Made by a program: the position numbers and the translations under genes. The notes below the pieces were generated by a model, which was not told the DNA's origin, did not search any database, and worked only from the letters and a program-made list of their open reading frames with translations. This document shows, piece after piece, positions 42,633 through 50,843 of a DNA stretch of 64,000 nt. The stretch's first letter is position 1; every line of letters begins with the position of its first letter. Location of the stretch: assembly GCA_034926785.1 (NCBI GenBank), contig JAYFQU010000020.1, positions 13,662-77,661 of the forward strand. The letters run 5' to 3'. Source of the stretch: UBA7703 sp034926785 (lineage in GTDB: Bacteria; Bacillota; Clostridia; Christensenellales; CAG-138).

Positions 42633-43523
42633 ATGGGATACGCAATTGAAACCAACAAACTCACGAAGTATTACGGGAAAGCGCGGGGCATTGTCGATGT
42701 GGATCTTGCCGTAAACGAGGGCGAGATCTTCGGCTTTATCGGACCGAACGGGGCGGGGAAGTCGACGACCATACGCACGCTGCTGGGGCTCATCAAAAAG
42801 AGCGGCGGCAGCGCCAGCATCTTGGGCCTGGACTGCGAAAAGGACAAGGTGAAGATTCTTTCCGAGGTCGGTTATCTGCCCGGCGAGGTGTTTTACTATG
42901 ATAAGATGCGCGCCATCGACCTGCTTCGCTATTCGGCTAGCTTTTATCAAAAGGACTGCACCAAGCGCATACAAGAGCTCGCGGATGCGCTCGCGCTCGA
43001 CTTAAATAAGAAGATTGAGGATATGAGCCTCGGCAATAAGAAAAAGGTCGGCATTGTTCAAGGTCTGCTCCATTCACCGCGGTTGATCATACTTGACGAG
43101 CCGACAAGCGGCTTGGACCCGCTCATGCAGCGGACGTTTTTCGACCTCATCGAGCGCGAGAACGAGCGGGGGGCAACCGTGCTTTTCTCCTCGCATATTC
43201 TGGGGGAGGTACAGCGCATCTGCGACCGCGTCGCAATCATAAAAGAAGGGCGCATCGTAGATCTCAGGCGCATCGACGAGATGAGAAAGAGCTCCTACAA
43301 AAAGGTCAGCTTCACCACGGAATCACCGCTGCCAGACTTTTCCCTGCCCGGGGCTGCGAAGATTACGCAGGATGGCACGCAGACGAGTTTCCTATACAAC
43401 GGAACAATCAACGCGCTGTTTGCCACGCTCGCCAACCTTCCGCTGACCAATGCGGACATCAGCGAACCGGAGCTGGAGGAGATTTTCCTGCACTATTATG
43501 AGGATGGGGAGGCGCAGAAATGA
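42633..43523 (+). CDS. ABC transporter ATP-binding protein
   Basis: 296 residues. Walker A GPNGAGKSTT (about 37-46), Walker B LIILDEPTSGLD, and switch His in FSSHILGEV are present. The signature position reads MSLGNKKKVGIVQ, with SLGNKKK in place of LSGGQ, a form common in the bacteriocin/Nod-type exporters. It powers the two permeases that follow (43573 and 44391). ATG 42633 follows CGGGGGA. Confidence 0.92.
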   Translation: MGYAIETNKLTKYYGKARGIVDVDLAVNEGEIFGFIGPNGAGKSTTIRTLLGLIKKSGGSASILGLDCEKDKVKILSEVGYLPGEVFYYDKMRAIDLLRYSASFYQKDCTKRIQELADALALDLNKKIEDMSLGNKKKVGIVQGLLHSPRLIILDEPTSGLDPLMQRTFFDLIERENERGATVLFSSHILGEVQRICDRVAIIKEGRIVDLRRIDEMRKSSYKKVSFTTESPLPDFSLPGAAKITQDGTQTSFLYNGTINALFATLANLPLTNADISEPELEEIFLHYYEDGEAQK

Positions 43524-43572
43524 ACGCTTCCGAAGAATCGTTCCCCCACCGCATGGGCGGGAGGAGAATTGT

Positions 43573-44373
43573 ATGAACGTCTTTCGCTTTGAACTGCGCC
43601 GCGCATGGGTCAGCGCCGCTGTATGGACGCTGGTCATCCTCGGCCTGCTGGGCGGTCTCATCATTGGCGCGCTTCCGGCGTTTCTAGGGAGTCGCGCCGG
43701 TGTGGAAGCCATGCTTGCGAGCTTTCCGCCCGCATTCGCTGCGGCGTTTGGCTTGCAGATGGATAACCTCTTCAGCTTTGGTGGATTCTATTCGTTTGGC
43801 TATCTCTACTACTCGCTCTTTGGTGCGATCATGGCGGCCGGCATCGGGCTCGATCTCTTTTCGCGGGAGAAGCGCGAGAAGTGCATGGACTTTCTTCTGA
43901 CCAAACCCCGCGCGAGAAGCCGCCTCTTTCGTGAAAAGCTGCTCGCTGCGCTGGCGTTGCTCGTGGGATCCAACCTGCTCTTTATCGCCGAGTCATTGGC
44001 GCTCTACCGCGCCTATGCGCCAAATCCCGATCAAATGGGCCGTGCGCTGCTTGCCTCGTCCGCGCTGCTGTTTACCGAGCTGGTCATTCTTGCGATCGCG
44101 GTATTTATCGCCGTGTTTGCAAGAAGGGTGCGTTCCGTCTCGGGTTTGGCGACGGCGATCGGGATCGGCGGCTTTCTGCTCAGCGCGCTGCATAGCCTGC
44201 TGGAGGAGGAAAAACTCCGTTACATCACCGTCTATCAGTATTTTGATGTCTCCAAGGCATTCTTCGAGGGAAAGTTTGACGCGCCCTACGCAACAACTGC
44301 GGTCATACTGACGCTGGCGTTTCTGGCTGCGGCATATGCAAAATACACGCGTTCCGATATTCCGGCGCTGTAA
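43573..44373 (+). CDS. ABC transporter permease (ABC-2 type)
   Basis: 266 residues, six membrane segments. GGGAGGAGAA gives a strong start at 43573. A cytoplasmic segment KRERKCMDFLLTKPRARSRL-like (SREKREKCMDFLLTKPRA, about 92-109) matches the coupling segment of the paralogue downstream (SRESIDKTYEFLFTKPRS). It forms a heterodimer with that protein, fed by the ATPase upstream. Confidence 0.85.
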   Translation: MNVFRFELRRAWVSAAVWTLVILGLLGGLIIGALPAFLGSRAGVEAMLASFPPAFAAAFGLQMDNLFSFGGFYSFGYLYYSLFGAIMAAGIGLDLFSREKREKCMDFLLTKPRARSRLFREKLLAALALLVGSNLLFIAESLALYRAYAPNPDQMGRALLASSALLFTELVILAIAVFIAVFARRVRSVSGLATAIGIGGFLLSALHSLLEEEKLRYITVYQYFDVSKAFFEGKFDAPYATTAVILTLAFLAAAYAKYTRSDIPAL

Positions 44374-44390
44374 GGGAAGGGGGGATCGGC

Positions 44391-45188
44391 ATGAATCTAT
44401 TTCGACGGGAGCTCAAGGCGGGGCTGAAATCTTTTCTTCTCTGGTCGCTGGGGTTGTTTGTGTTCATCTTTGCCGGCATTGTGAAATCCAGCGCGGCTAT
44501 GGCGGACGGCCAGTTTATGACGGAGTTGGTCAATAAATTTCCGCGCATTGTCGTTGCCACGATGGGCATGGCGAACGTGGATATCTCGCAGTTCGACGGA
44601 TTTTATGCGGTGCTGATGCAGTATGTCTTCGTGTTGACCGCGGTCTATGCCGCACACCTTGGAAACCATGCGGTATCGCGCGAGAGCATCGATAAAACAT
44701 ATGAGTTTCTTTTTACCAAGCCGCGTTCGCGTTCCTATATCCTCACGCGGAAGCTGATCTCGGCGCTGGCGTATCTGACGGCGTATGCCGCGCTGAACCT
44801 GCTGTTTTCAATTCTTGCGGTGAAACAGCTGGCGCTGAGCGGCGACTATACCGGCCTGTTCACGCGGTATTCAATGATGCTGTGGCTGGTAGGATTGGTG
44901 TTTGGCTCGATTGCGGCGCTCTGCGCGGCCGCCTTTTCCTCCGCCGAGCGAGGGGCAAGGGCCGGCAATCTCTGCGTGCTGACCGCATACGCGCTTGCCG
45001 TGGCGTATGATCTTCTGGATCACCCCGGTCTGATCCGTCTGCTGACGCCATTTCGCTACTATTTGAATACGGAACTGATGAAAGGCGGCGTGCAGCTGCT
45101 CTATATCGGATTGGGATTTGTGCTTTCCGCCCTGTTCCTCGCCGGTGCCTTCGTGCGTTTTGAGCGGCGCGATCTCGGCGCGCTCTAG
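44391..45188 (+). CDS. ABC transporter permease (ABC-2 type), paralogue of the preceding gene
   Basis: 265 residues, six membrane segments, same plan as the product of 43573: a long external loop after the first segment, the SRESIDKTYEFLFTKPRS coupling segment and a short charged end. GGGGGGAT lies before the ATG. It completes a regulator-ATPase-permease-permease operon. What is moved is not known; export of a peptide, drug or lipid is usual for this type. Confidence 0.85.
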   Translation: MNLFRRELKAGLKSFLLWSLGLFVFIFAGIVKSSAAMADGQFMTELVNKFPRIVVATMGMANVDISQFDGFYAVLMQYVFVLTAVYAAHLGNHAVSRESIDKTYEFLFTKPRSRSYILTRKLISALAYLTAYAALNLLFSILAVKQLALSGDYTGLFTRYSMMLWLVGLVFGSIAALCAAAFSSAERGARAGNLCVLTAYALAVAYDLLDHPGLIRLLTPFRYYLNTELMKGGVQLLYIGLGFVLSALFLAGAFVRFERRDLGAL

Positions 45189-45369
45189 CGCGAAGAGGCG
45201 GGGGGAATCGATAACCCCGCGTGACAAAACGGAAAACTCTTTTCAAACAGTCGGTAAAACCGTCCTAAACAAGCGTTTTCGCTTTGCGGGCGGTTTTCTT
45301 TTGTGATAACATCATGCCCGGGGTTACAAAGAATCAAGGAGAAAAGCCGGGATTTTCCGGCAAAGTGCA

Positions 45370-46419
45370 ATGGAATTTCTGGGAAAAACTTATTTTCACA
45401 ATACGCTGCTCGATTTTGGAATATTCTTGGGCGCCATCGCGGTCGGCTTTGCGCTGGTGTTCGCCTTCGGGCGGATCGCGCTGAAGCGCATCGCCGCGCG
45501 TCACGAAAAAATGCAAACGCTCTATGGGGAATGGATCCTCTCCGGCGTGAAGCGATATGTGCTGCCAAGCGCATACTTTGCGGTGTTCTATTTCAGCACA
45601 AGAATTTTAACGCTCGACGCAAAGCTTATGAAGGTTGTCGCCTGCGTTTCTACGATGTTTGCCGTCGTTATGGGGGCTATGGTTTTCTCGTCGCTGGTTG
45701 CCTATTTCTTTGAAAAGCTGAGTCGTGGCAAGGACGAGAGCGGCGCGCTTGCCATCAAATGGCTCGTTCGGATTGCAAAAGGTGTGATATGGGGTCTTGC
45801 GCTCATCCTGTTTCTCGATAATATCGGGGTCAAGATTACATCGCTGGTCACGGGGCTTGGCATCGGCGGCGTTGCGATCGCCTTTGCCGCGCAGAGCGCG
45901 CTGACGGATATCTTCTGCTTTTTTACGATCTTCTTCGACAAACCCTTCGAAATCGGAGATTTTATCATTGCGGGCGATCACATGGGCACGGTGGAGCACA
46001 TCGGCGTCAAGACCACCCGCCTGCGCGCCATCGGCGGGGAGCAGCTTATCGTCTCCAACACCGATCTCACCGGCTCCCGCATTCGCAACTATAAGACCAT
46101 GCAGCAGCGCCGCGTGAGCTTTACGCTCGGAATTACCTATGACACGCCGGCGGATAAGCTCAAGGAGATCCCAAACTATATCCGTGAAATTGTGGAACAG
46201 ACGGAGGACACAACCTTCTCCCGCGCGCATTTTGCGTCGTTCGGCACCTATTGTCTCAACATCGAGGTGGTGTACTTCGTGCTCAGCGGGGACTACGATC
46301 GCTATATGGAGATCAATCAGCGCATCAACCTTGCTATCAAGGAGTGCTTTGAAAAACATGGCGTCTCGTTCGCCCTGCCGACCACACTGGTTCAGATTGC
46401 GCCTCCCGCGCAGCAGTAG
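45370..46419 (+). CDS. MscS-family mechanosensitive channel
   Basis: 349 residues. Four predicted membrane segments, then the pore helix with GLGIGGVAIAFAAQSALTDIF (about 157-177), the MscS TM3 signature, followed by the beta domain (DKPFEIGDFIIAGDHMGTVEHIGVKTTRLRAIGG) and the C-terminal alpha/beta domain. It opens on sudden swelling to release solutes. The ribosome site is weak (AAGGAG lies 30 bases up), and hairpin-like sequence AAAACCG/CGGTTTT lies at 45250-45300. Confidence 0.9.
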   Translation: MEFLGKTYFHNTLLDFGIFLGAIAVGFALVFAFGRIALKRIAARHEKMQTLYGEWILSGVKRYVLPSAYFAVFYFSTRILTLDAKLMKVVACVSTMFAVVMGAMVFSSLVAYFFEKLSRGKDESGALAIKWLVRIAKGVIWGLALILFLDNIGVKITSLVTGLGIGGVAIAFAAQSALTDIFCFFTIFFDKPFEIGDFIIAGDHMGTVEHIGVKTTRLRAIGGEQLIVSNTDLTGSRIRNYKTMQQRRVSFTLGITYDTPADKLKEIPNYIREIVEQTEDTTFSRAHFASFGTYCLNIEVVYFVLSGDYDRYMEINQRINLAIKECFEKHGVSFALPTTLVQIAPPAQQ

Positions 46420-46450
46420 ACGGTTCGCTGGCAACTTGGATTCGCGTCCG

Positions 46451-46662
46451 GGGCGGCTAAGGCCGCCCTCAGAGCATCAACAAACCCAGTAGGGGGTTTG
46501 GGGGATTTCGCAAATCCCCCATGTTCCTTCAAATTTGGCGGTTCATTCGCCGAATTTGTGAAAAAATGGCGCGATTCGCGTCATTTTAACCCGAAGTAAA
46601 ACCCATCGGCAGAGTTCACAGGACTTTGTCGATGGGCTGGGGGCGGCTAAGGCCGCCCTTTT
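46451..46662 (-). repeat. Repeat family A, copy A3, between two identical terminator hairpins
   Basis: GGGCGGCTAAGGCCGCCC occurs at 46451-46468 and, without any change, at 46641-46658 (followed by TTTT). Between them (46469-46640) is the reverse of A1: AGAGCATCAACAAACCC, the GGGGGATTTCGCAAATCCCC hairpin, the AATTTGGCGGTTCATTCGC arm, and GACTTTGTCGATGGGCTGG. The terminator lies between the converging mscS-type gene and rsgA. Confidence 0.92.
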
Positions 46663-46667
46663 GCGCG

Positions 46668-47759
46668 TCAATCCTCGCGGTCGTAAGCGCCGCGCTTTCC
46701 GCCGGATTTTTGCAGGGACTTGCTGAATTTGGCGATCCCCGTGTAGCGCTGCTGCTTTTGGCGGAGGTAAGCCGCGCTGTCGAGCGCATATTGGGACTCC
46801 CGCCGGAGCTTTTGATAGCTCTCCAGACGCTCTTTTGGCAGTTCTCCGGCCGAGATCGCCGCCTGCACGGCGCAACCCGGCTCGCCCTCATGGCGGCAGT
46901 CGGAAAAGCGGCAGAGACCGAAATACTGCTCGACATCCGCAAAGGATTCGCTGAGCCCCGCGGAGGCGTCCAGCATGCCGAGTTCGCGCATGCCGGGGGT
47001 ATCGATGATCATCACGCCGCTTGGGAGCAGGAGCAGCTGCCGGTGCGTGGTCGTATGCCGCCCCTTGCTGTCGTCCTCGCGGATTTCATTCACGGCCATA
47101 CGCTCCCCGCCCGAGAGCGCGTTAACGAAGCTGGATTTGCCAACTCCGGAGGAGCCAAGCAGCACGATGGTTTTTCCCGGCGTGAGATAAGCGCCAAGCG
47201 CGTCCATGCCATAGCCGTTTTTGACGCTGACGGCGAAGACGTCTACACCCGCTGCAACGCGCCTCGCCTCGCCGACCTGCCCCTGACAGTCTTCGACAAG
47301 ATCGGCCTTGGTCAGCACCACGACGGGCATCGCGCCGGACTGCCAGGCGAGCGTGAGATACCGCTCCAACCGTTTTGGATTAAAGTCGTGATTGAGCGAC
47401 TGCATGATGAACACACTGTCGAAATTCGCGGCAACGGCCTGCTCCCCCTCCCCGAGGGTCGGGTTCTTGCGGGCAAAATAAGAGTGGCGGGGCAGGGTCT
47501 GTGTAATGACGCTGTCGCCCTGCTCGTTGTATTGAATCATCACGAAGTCCCCCGTCGTGGGAAACGGGTCCGACCCGCTGTTGAAATAGACGGCGGATTT
47601 GAGCCGGCCGTGGCACTCCCCGCGGTCGCAGACGAGCGCGTAACGCTCCTTATGCACCGCGGTGACCCGTGCGGGGATTTCGCTTTTCAACTCCCGCGCG
47701 GCAATTGCCGCGCGGAGCGCAAGCGGCAGACCGTAGTGCTCCAATGCCGCCGCGCTCAT
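46668..47759 (-). CDS. rsgA: Ribosome small-subunit GTPase RsgA
   Basis: 363 residues, a circularly permuted GTPase that checks late 30S subunits. Order of motifs: OB fold, then G4 LTKADLVE, G5, then G1 GSSGVGKSS, G2 and G3 DTPGMRELG, then the zinc finger CRFSDCRHEGEPGC (C-x4-C-x-H-x5-C). ATG 47759 after TGAGGAATC is used; an in-frame start at 47906 would add residues that do not match the family. It lies downstream of a small unknown gene with a long leader, on the same strand. Confidence 0.95.
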   Translation of the reverse strand: MSAAALEHYGLPLALRAAIAARELKSEIPARVTAVHKERYALVCDRGECHGRLKSAVYFNSGSDPFPTTGDFVMIQYNEQGDSVITQTLPRHSYFARKNPTLGEGEQAVAANFDSVFIMQSLNHDFNPKRLERYLTLAWQSGAMPVVVLTKADLVEDCQGQVGEARRVAAGVDVFAVSVKNGYGMDALGAYLTPGKTIVLLGSSGVGKSSFVNALSGGERMAVNEIREDDSKGRHTTTHRQLLLLPSGVMIIDTPGMRELGMLDASAGLSESFADVEQYFGLCRFSDCRHEGEPGCAVQAAISAGELPKERLESYQKLRRESQYALDSAAYLRQKQQRYTGIAKFSKSLQKSGGKRGAYDRED

Positions 47760-47883
47760 AAATGATTCCTCAAACAGGGGTGCTCGGGCGTTCGTCCGTC
47801 CGGCAATCGCGGGATTGCCTGCGCTGGCGCGCCGTTGCTCTGCAGAGGATGCGGCTGATGCGGAAAGCGCGGGAATACAGCGT

Positions 47884-48090
47884 TCATATCCGTTTTGCGC
47901 CCCCAATCAATGCGATGACGAAATCGTTCGCGAGAATGGCGTTTGCCAACCTTTCTGCGCGGGCTGCGCGCTGTGTTTCGCGCTGGATACGCTTTGCCTC
48001 CTCAAGGGCGGCTTTGTGTTCGGATCGGTTATGGTACGACTGCGATGCCGGATAAGGCATCGTGCTGTCGTGAATTCTGGTGTCAAACAT
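47884..48090 (-). CDS. Small protein of unknown function ahead of rsgA
   Basis: 68 residues from ATG 48090, with a near-perfect TAGGAGGAATT ahead. The middle is a charged helix (ALEEAKRIQRETQRAARAERL) and the end is hydrophobic (FVIALIGGAKRI). I do not recognise a family. It is 124 bases ahead of rsgA on the same strand and follows a 410-base leader with a tiny ORF and a terminator. Its tight ribosome site and controlled leader argue that it is a real gene. Confidence 0.6.
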   Translation of the reverse strand: MFDTRIHDSTMPYPASQSYHNRSEHKAALEEAKRIQRETQRAARAERLANAILANDFVIALIGGAKRI

Positions 48091-48174
48091 GGGAATTCCT
48101 CCTAAAAAATTGGGCACTTGGTTGGTTTGGGGGACGTCTGGCGACGGAACCCCGTTGAGCATCTTTTTTTGGCA

Positions 48175-48221
48175 TAAAAATAGCCGTGACAGGCAGCCCG
48201 CTCGGGACTGCGTTCACGGCT
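48175..48221 (-). terminator. Terminator-like hairpin inside the leader of the 68-residue gene
   Basis: On the minus strand AGCCGTGA pairs with TCACGGCT, inner arms GCAG/CTGC extend it, and ATTTTTAT follows. It lies 85 bases ahead of the gene start, so transcription must read past it for the gene to be made. It is the natural attenuator of this leader. Confidence 0.65.
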
Positions 48222-48408
48222 GAATCGGTTTTCTGCTCCTCTTTGACTGCAAACAAAAACGAGCACACCCGATCGATATGCCCGTAACTCATACAGTTCT
48301 TCGAAAGGTTCTGCTGACAGACGGCAGGCTCTATTCGGCAGGGTGGAGAAAACACCCGAAGGAAACGATGAAATGCGCCGAACTTGCTTGCGTCTGATTA
48401 TTCAGTTG

Positions 48409-48441
48409 TTAGGCTTTCGCCACCTCGACCAAATGAAGCAT
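48409..48441 (-). CDS. Candidate 10-codon leader peptide
   Basis: ATG 48441 to TAA 48409 reads MLHLVEVAKA, with AAAGGAGA ten bases ahead. It sits 60 bases after the predicted transcript start and well ahead of the terminator at 48175-48221. Leader peptides of this length act by ribosome stalling in attenuation systems; here that is inference. Confidence 0.45.
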   Translation of the reverse strand: MLHLVEVAKA

Positions 48442-48508
48442 TATCCGTTATCTCCTTTCCGATTCTCAGCGCCGCCCGCGCGCCGCCCGACAGAATCATT
48501 ACGGCCAG

Positions 48509-48538
48509 AGTATAGCATGCAATTTTTTCAAAAAGCAA
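48509..48538 (-). promoter_or_regulatory. Promoter of the small gene and rsgA leader
   Basis: On the minus strand TTGCTT (48538-48533), spacer of 18, TATACT (48514-48509). The transcript would start near 48502, giving a leader of about 410 bases before the start at 48090. Confidence 0.5.
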
Positions 48539-48664
48539 GAGAAATCGCGAGAAAAAAATCATATATTTTTGTGCTTGTTTTACGATGGCTTGTATATACT
48601 CTAATAGATTAACAAAAACGAAAAGACGGCATTTCCGCCGGTTCGGTTCATTCTTTGGCTGATG

Positions 48665-49039
48665 CTATTTCGCCAGCGCGCCCGCGCCAAACACCGCCAG
48701 CACACAGAGAACGACGCTTAGCAGCATATACAGCAGCGCGACGGCGGGTTTCCCCCCGGAGAGGAGCGTGTGCGCCTCCAGCGCAAAGGTGGAAAAGGTG
48801 GTGAATCCGCCGCAGACGCCGACCTTGAGAAACAGCAGCGTACGCGGATCGAGCACGGAACCGCGCCCCGCAGCCGTCACGATAAGCCCGAGCAAAAAGG
48901 CGCCGAGCACATTGATGCCAAGCGTGACGAGGGGAAAGCCGCTTTCGTGCCGGATGGGCGCGAGACTGACGAGATAACGCAAGACAGAACCGACAAAACC
49001 GCCGAGACCGACAAAGAGGCAATTGAGAATCACAGACAC
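48665..49039 (-). CDS. crcB: Fluoride ion exporter CrcB/Fluc
   Basis: 124 residues with four membrane segments and the family signatures GGFVGSVLRYLVS near the start, GINVLGAFLLGL and GVCGGFTTFSTFALE. Dimers form a channel that lets fluoride leave the cell. GTG 49039 is the start: GGAGGAG lies nine bases ahead. The open frame continues upstream into repeat copy B5, but that part is not family sequence. No fluoride riboswitch was recognised in the leader. Confidence 0.93.
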   Translation of the reverse strand: MSVILNCLFVGLGGFVGSVLRYLVSLAPIRHESGFPLVTLGINVLGAFLLGLIVTAAGRGSVLDPRTLLFLKVGVCGGFTTFSTFALEAHTLLSGGKPAVALLYMLLSVVLCVLAVFGAGALAK

Positions 49040-49090
49040 GCGACAAAACTCCTCCGGTATAGTGCCGCGCGGCGCACGCGCAACGGCAAC

Positions 49091-49119
49091 AGAATAGCAC
49101 CGTTTGCCGATTCTGGCAA
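49091..49119 (-). promoter_or_regulatory. Promoter of crcB
   Basis: On the minus strand TTGCCA (49119-49114), spacer of 17, TATTCT (49096-49091). Confidence 0.45.
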
Positions 49120-49147
49120 ATAGTTCGCATAATGCATGCAAGTAAAA

Positions 49148-49308
49148 AGCCGCTCTTTGCCTCTCGTCCTCCAAACTCCGAACGGCAAAGAGCGGCGAAG
49201 AAACCACCCGATCCCGGGCGATCCGTCGAGGCGGCAAAGCCATCGCAGCCGGAGCCGATGGGTTAAGGGCTACGGCCCTTCACAATCCCGGGATTTTTTT
49301 GACAGACG
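49148..49308 (+). repeat. Repeat family B, copy B5, left end missing
   Basis: Begins in the GCCGCTCTTTGCC arm and runs through CCGATCCCGGGCGATCCGTC, the GGCTACGGCCC block and the right end GGATTTTTTTGACAGACGGA. Directly after it is a hairpin with AGGGAG/CTCCCT arms (49309-49340). Confidence 0.85.
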
Positions 49309-49350
49309 GAAGGGAGCTGTTCGCTTTCGCTCCCAACTCCCTTTGTTTCT

Positions 49351-49391
49351 CTTAGTCTACCGCTCTATCCCAACTATTGGCGGGTAGCCGT
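49351..49391 (+). repeat. Repeat family C, copy C2
   Basis: Starts TTAGTCTACCGCTCTATCCC after the hairpin that follows B5 and continues CAACTATTGGCGGGTAGCC. It matches C1 at 5157-5216 without the tandem unit. The remaining bases to 49544 show nothing I recognise. Confidence 0.65.
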
Positions 49392-49544
49392 TTTTTTAGG
49401 TGTAGAAATCACAGATTCCCGGGCAGAGTCATCAAAAAACCATACTGCATCGATGAGCCTCCGTATTCAATTATTCCGAATCATATTCATCGAACGATGA
49501 CCATGTGAAGCGGATCAAAATCATATGCGGCGCCACCGGCAATG

Positions 49545-50606
49545 TTACTTGGACTGGGCGCGGCAGCCGACGCTCCTGCGTTCCTTTAGCTGCAGCGAGA
49601 GGGCGACCTTCATCAACCCCGATTCACGGCTGGTTTGAATCGTATCGCCGGATTCGATTCGCGCATGCAGCAGATCGACCGAAATTTTACCGAGACGCTC
49701 TTTAAACGCGTGCATGGTGGTAATCGGTGGATCGATCATTTCGCAGATCTGGACATCGTCAAAACCGATAACGGAAACATCCTCCGGCACACGGTATCCA
49801 CTTTCCTTTAACACGCGGATAAACGCGGCGGCGAGCATGTCGTTTTCGCAAAAATATGCCTCAACGGGCGTGTTGCCGGCGCGCAGCCAGGCAAAGATAT
49901 CCTCCCGCGCTTTGTCCGGCGAGATATCCACGGGTAAAACCTGCAACTCATCCAGCCCTTCATCCTTGTGTTCCGCCATGGAGAGATGAATGCCTAACTC
50001 GCGGTCGTCAAAATTGACGATGCGCTGCTTGGAACGCAGATATCCGATCTTTTTGTGCCCGCAGCTGATGAGGTACGATACGGCGGACTTCACCCCATAG
50101 GTGTTGTCGTTGCCGACGCAGTCCACATAGGCCGAAAACAAAAAGTTATCGATGATGACAAGCGGAACGTTGCCAAGGGTGTAAAACTGCAGGAATGCGT
50201 CCCTCTGCGGCGGCGTAATATCCGTGCCCAGCATGATGACGCCGCACGCATCCGAAAGGATTCGTTTGATTTGATCGTCCCAAGCTTGATCGGCATAAAA
50301 ATAGTGCACCAGAATACGATAACCAAGCTCCTTGGCCGCCGCTTCCGCCCCGCGCAATACAAAAGTGGAAAACGTCGTCTGCTCCGCAACGCCGACGCCG
50401 ACGTAGATTACGAAGCTGATGATGTTTTTCGCCTGCCGTTCACTCTGGCGCGATTTGGGGGTGACATACCCAAGTTTTGCTGCCGCGGCGAGTACCTTGG
50501 TTCGGGTTTCCGAGCTGACGCCAGGTTTCCCATTGAGCGCCATCGATACAGCGGCGGTGGAGATGCCAAGCATGTTGGCCAGATCCCGAGCGGTTATGTC
50601 TGACAT
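49545..50606 (-). CDS. LacI-family transcriptional regulator, probable xylose regulator
   Basis: 353 residues. The LacI headpiece is clear: TARDLANMLGISTAAVSMAL (about 4-23) then NGKPGVSSETRTKVLAAAAKLGY. The core is a sugar-binding-protein fold with VPEDVSVIGFDDVQICEMIDPPITTM near the end. It faces xylA-xylB across a short AT-rich region with palindromes, so it probably represses them and responds to xylose or a related sugar. The operator assignment is inference. Confidence 0.9.
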   Translation of the reverse strand: MSDITARDLANMLGISTAAVSMALNGKPGVSSETRTKVLAAAAKLGYVTPKSRQSERQAKNIISFVIYVGVGVAEQTTFSTFVLRGAEAAAKELGYRILVHYFYADQAWDDQIKRILSDACGVIMLGTDITPPQRDAFLQFYTLGNVPLVIIDNFLFSAYVDCVGNDNTYGVKSAVSYLISCGHKKIGYLRSKQRIVNFDDRELGIHLSMAEHKDEGLDELQVLPVDISPDKAREDIFAWLRAGNTPVEAYFCENDMLAAAFIRVLKESGYRVPEDVSVIGFDDVQICEMIDPPITTMHAFKERLGKISVDLLHARIESGDTIQTSRESGLMKVALSLQLKERRSVGCRAQSK

Positions 50607-50626
50607 GTTTCGTTCCTTATTTTATA

Positions 50627-50805
50627 CTAAATTAGCCACATTATACAAGTTTTAAGTTAAGAAGTAAAGTTATTTATGAAGGTATCGTTTTTTCCTTCTT
50701 CGCATATACATTGTACCTTGACAAAAATCAAGAATCTAGTATTATAGATTTAAGCTAAATTAATCAATTTATTGCACTTAGACCAATTTAAAAATTTAGT
50801 TAAAT
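50627..50805. promoter_or_regulatory. xyl intergenic control region with palindromes
   Basis: The region is much more AT-rich than its neighbours. The promoter is TTGACA (50718-50723), spacer of 16, TATTAT (50740-50745). Operator candidates: CTAAATTAG (50627-50635) near the regulator start, ATTTA-AGC-TAAAT (50748-50760) with CTAAATTAA (50755-50763), and ATTTA-GT-TAAAT (50794-50805). They are the natural binding sites for the adjacent LacI-type protein. Confidence 0.6.
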
Positions 50806-50843
50806 CTAGTGAAAACAACAAGTACGAAAGGAACCCAAATACC

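Noticed and set aside
48083..48292. A 69-codon frame (from ATG 48292) through the leader terminator on the minus strand
   Set aside because: Weak ribosome site, runs across the terminator hairpin and overlaps the start of the 68-residue gene; the 10-codon frame is better placed.
48343..48612. A plus-strand frame of 89 codons in the rsgA-crcB gap
   Set aside because: No ribosome site, no family match, and it opposes the better supported leader on the minus strand.
49040..49090. A fluoride riboswitch ahead of crcB
   Set aside because: The short leader lacks the conserved pseudoknot sequences.
49040..49243. An N-terminal extension of crcB reaching into repeat copy B5
   Set aside because: The extra residues come from the repeat and do not match CrcB; GGAGGAG marks GTG 49039 as the start.
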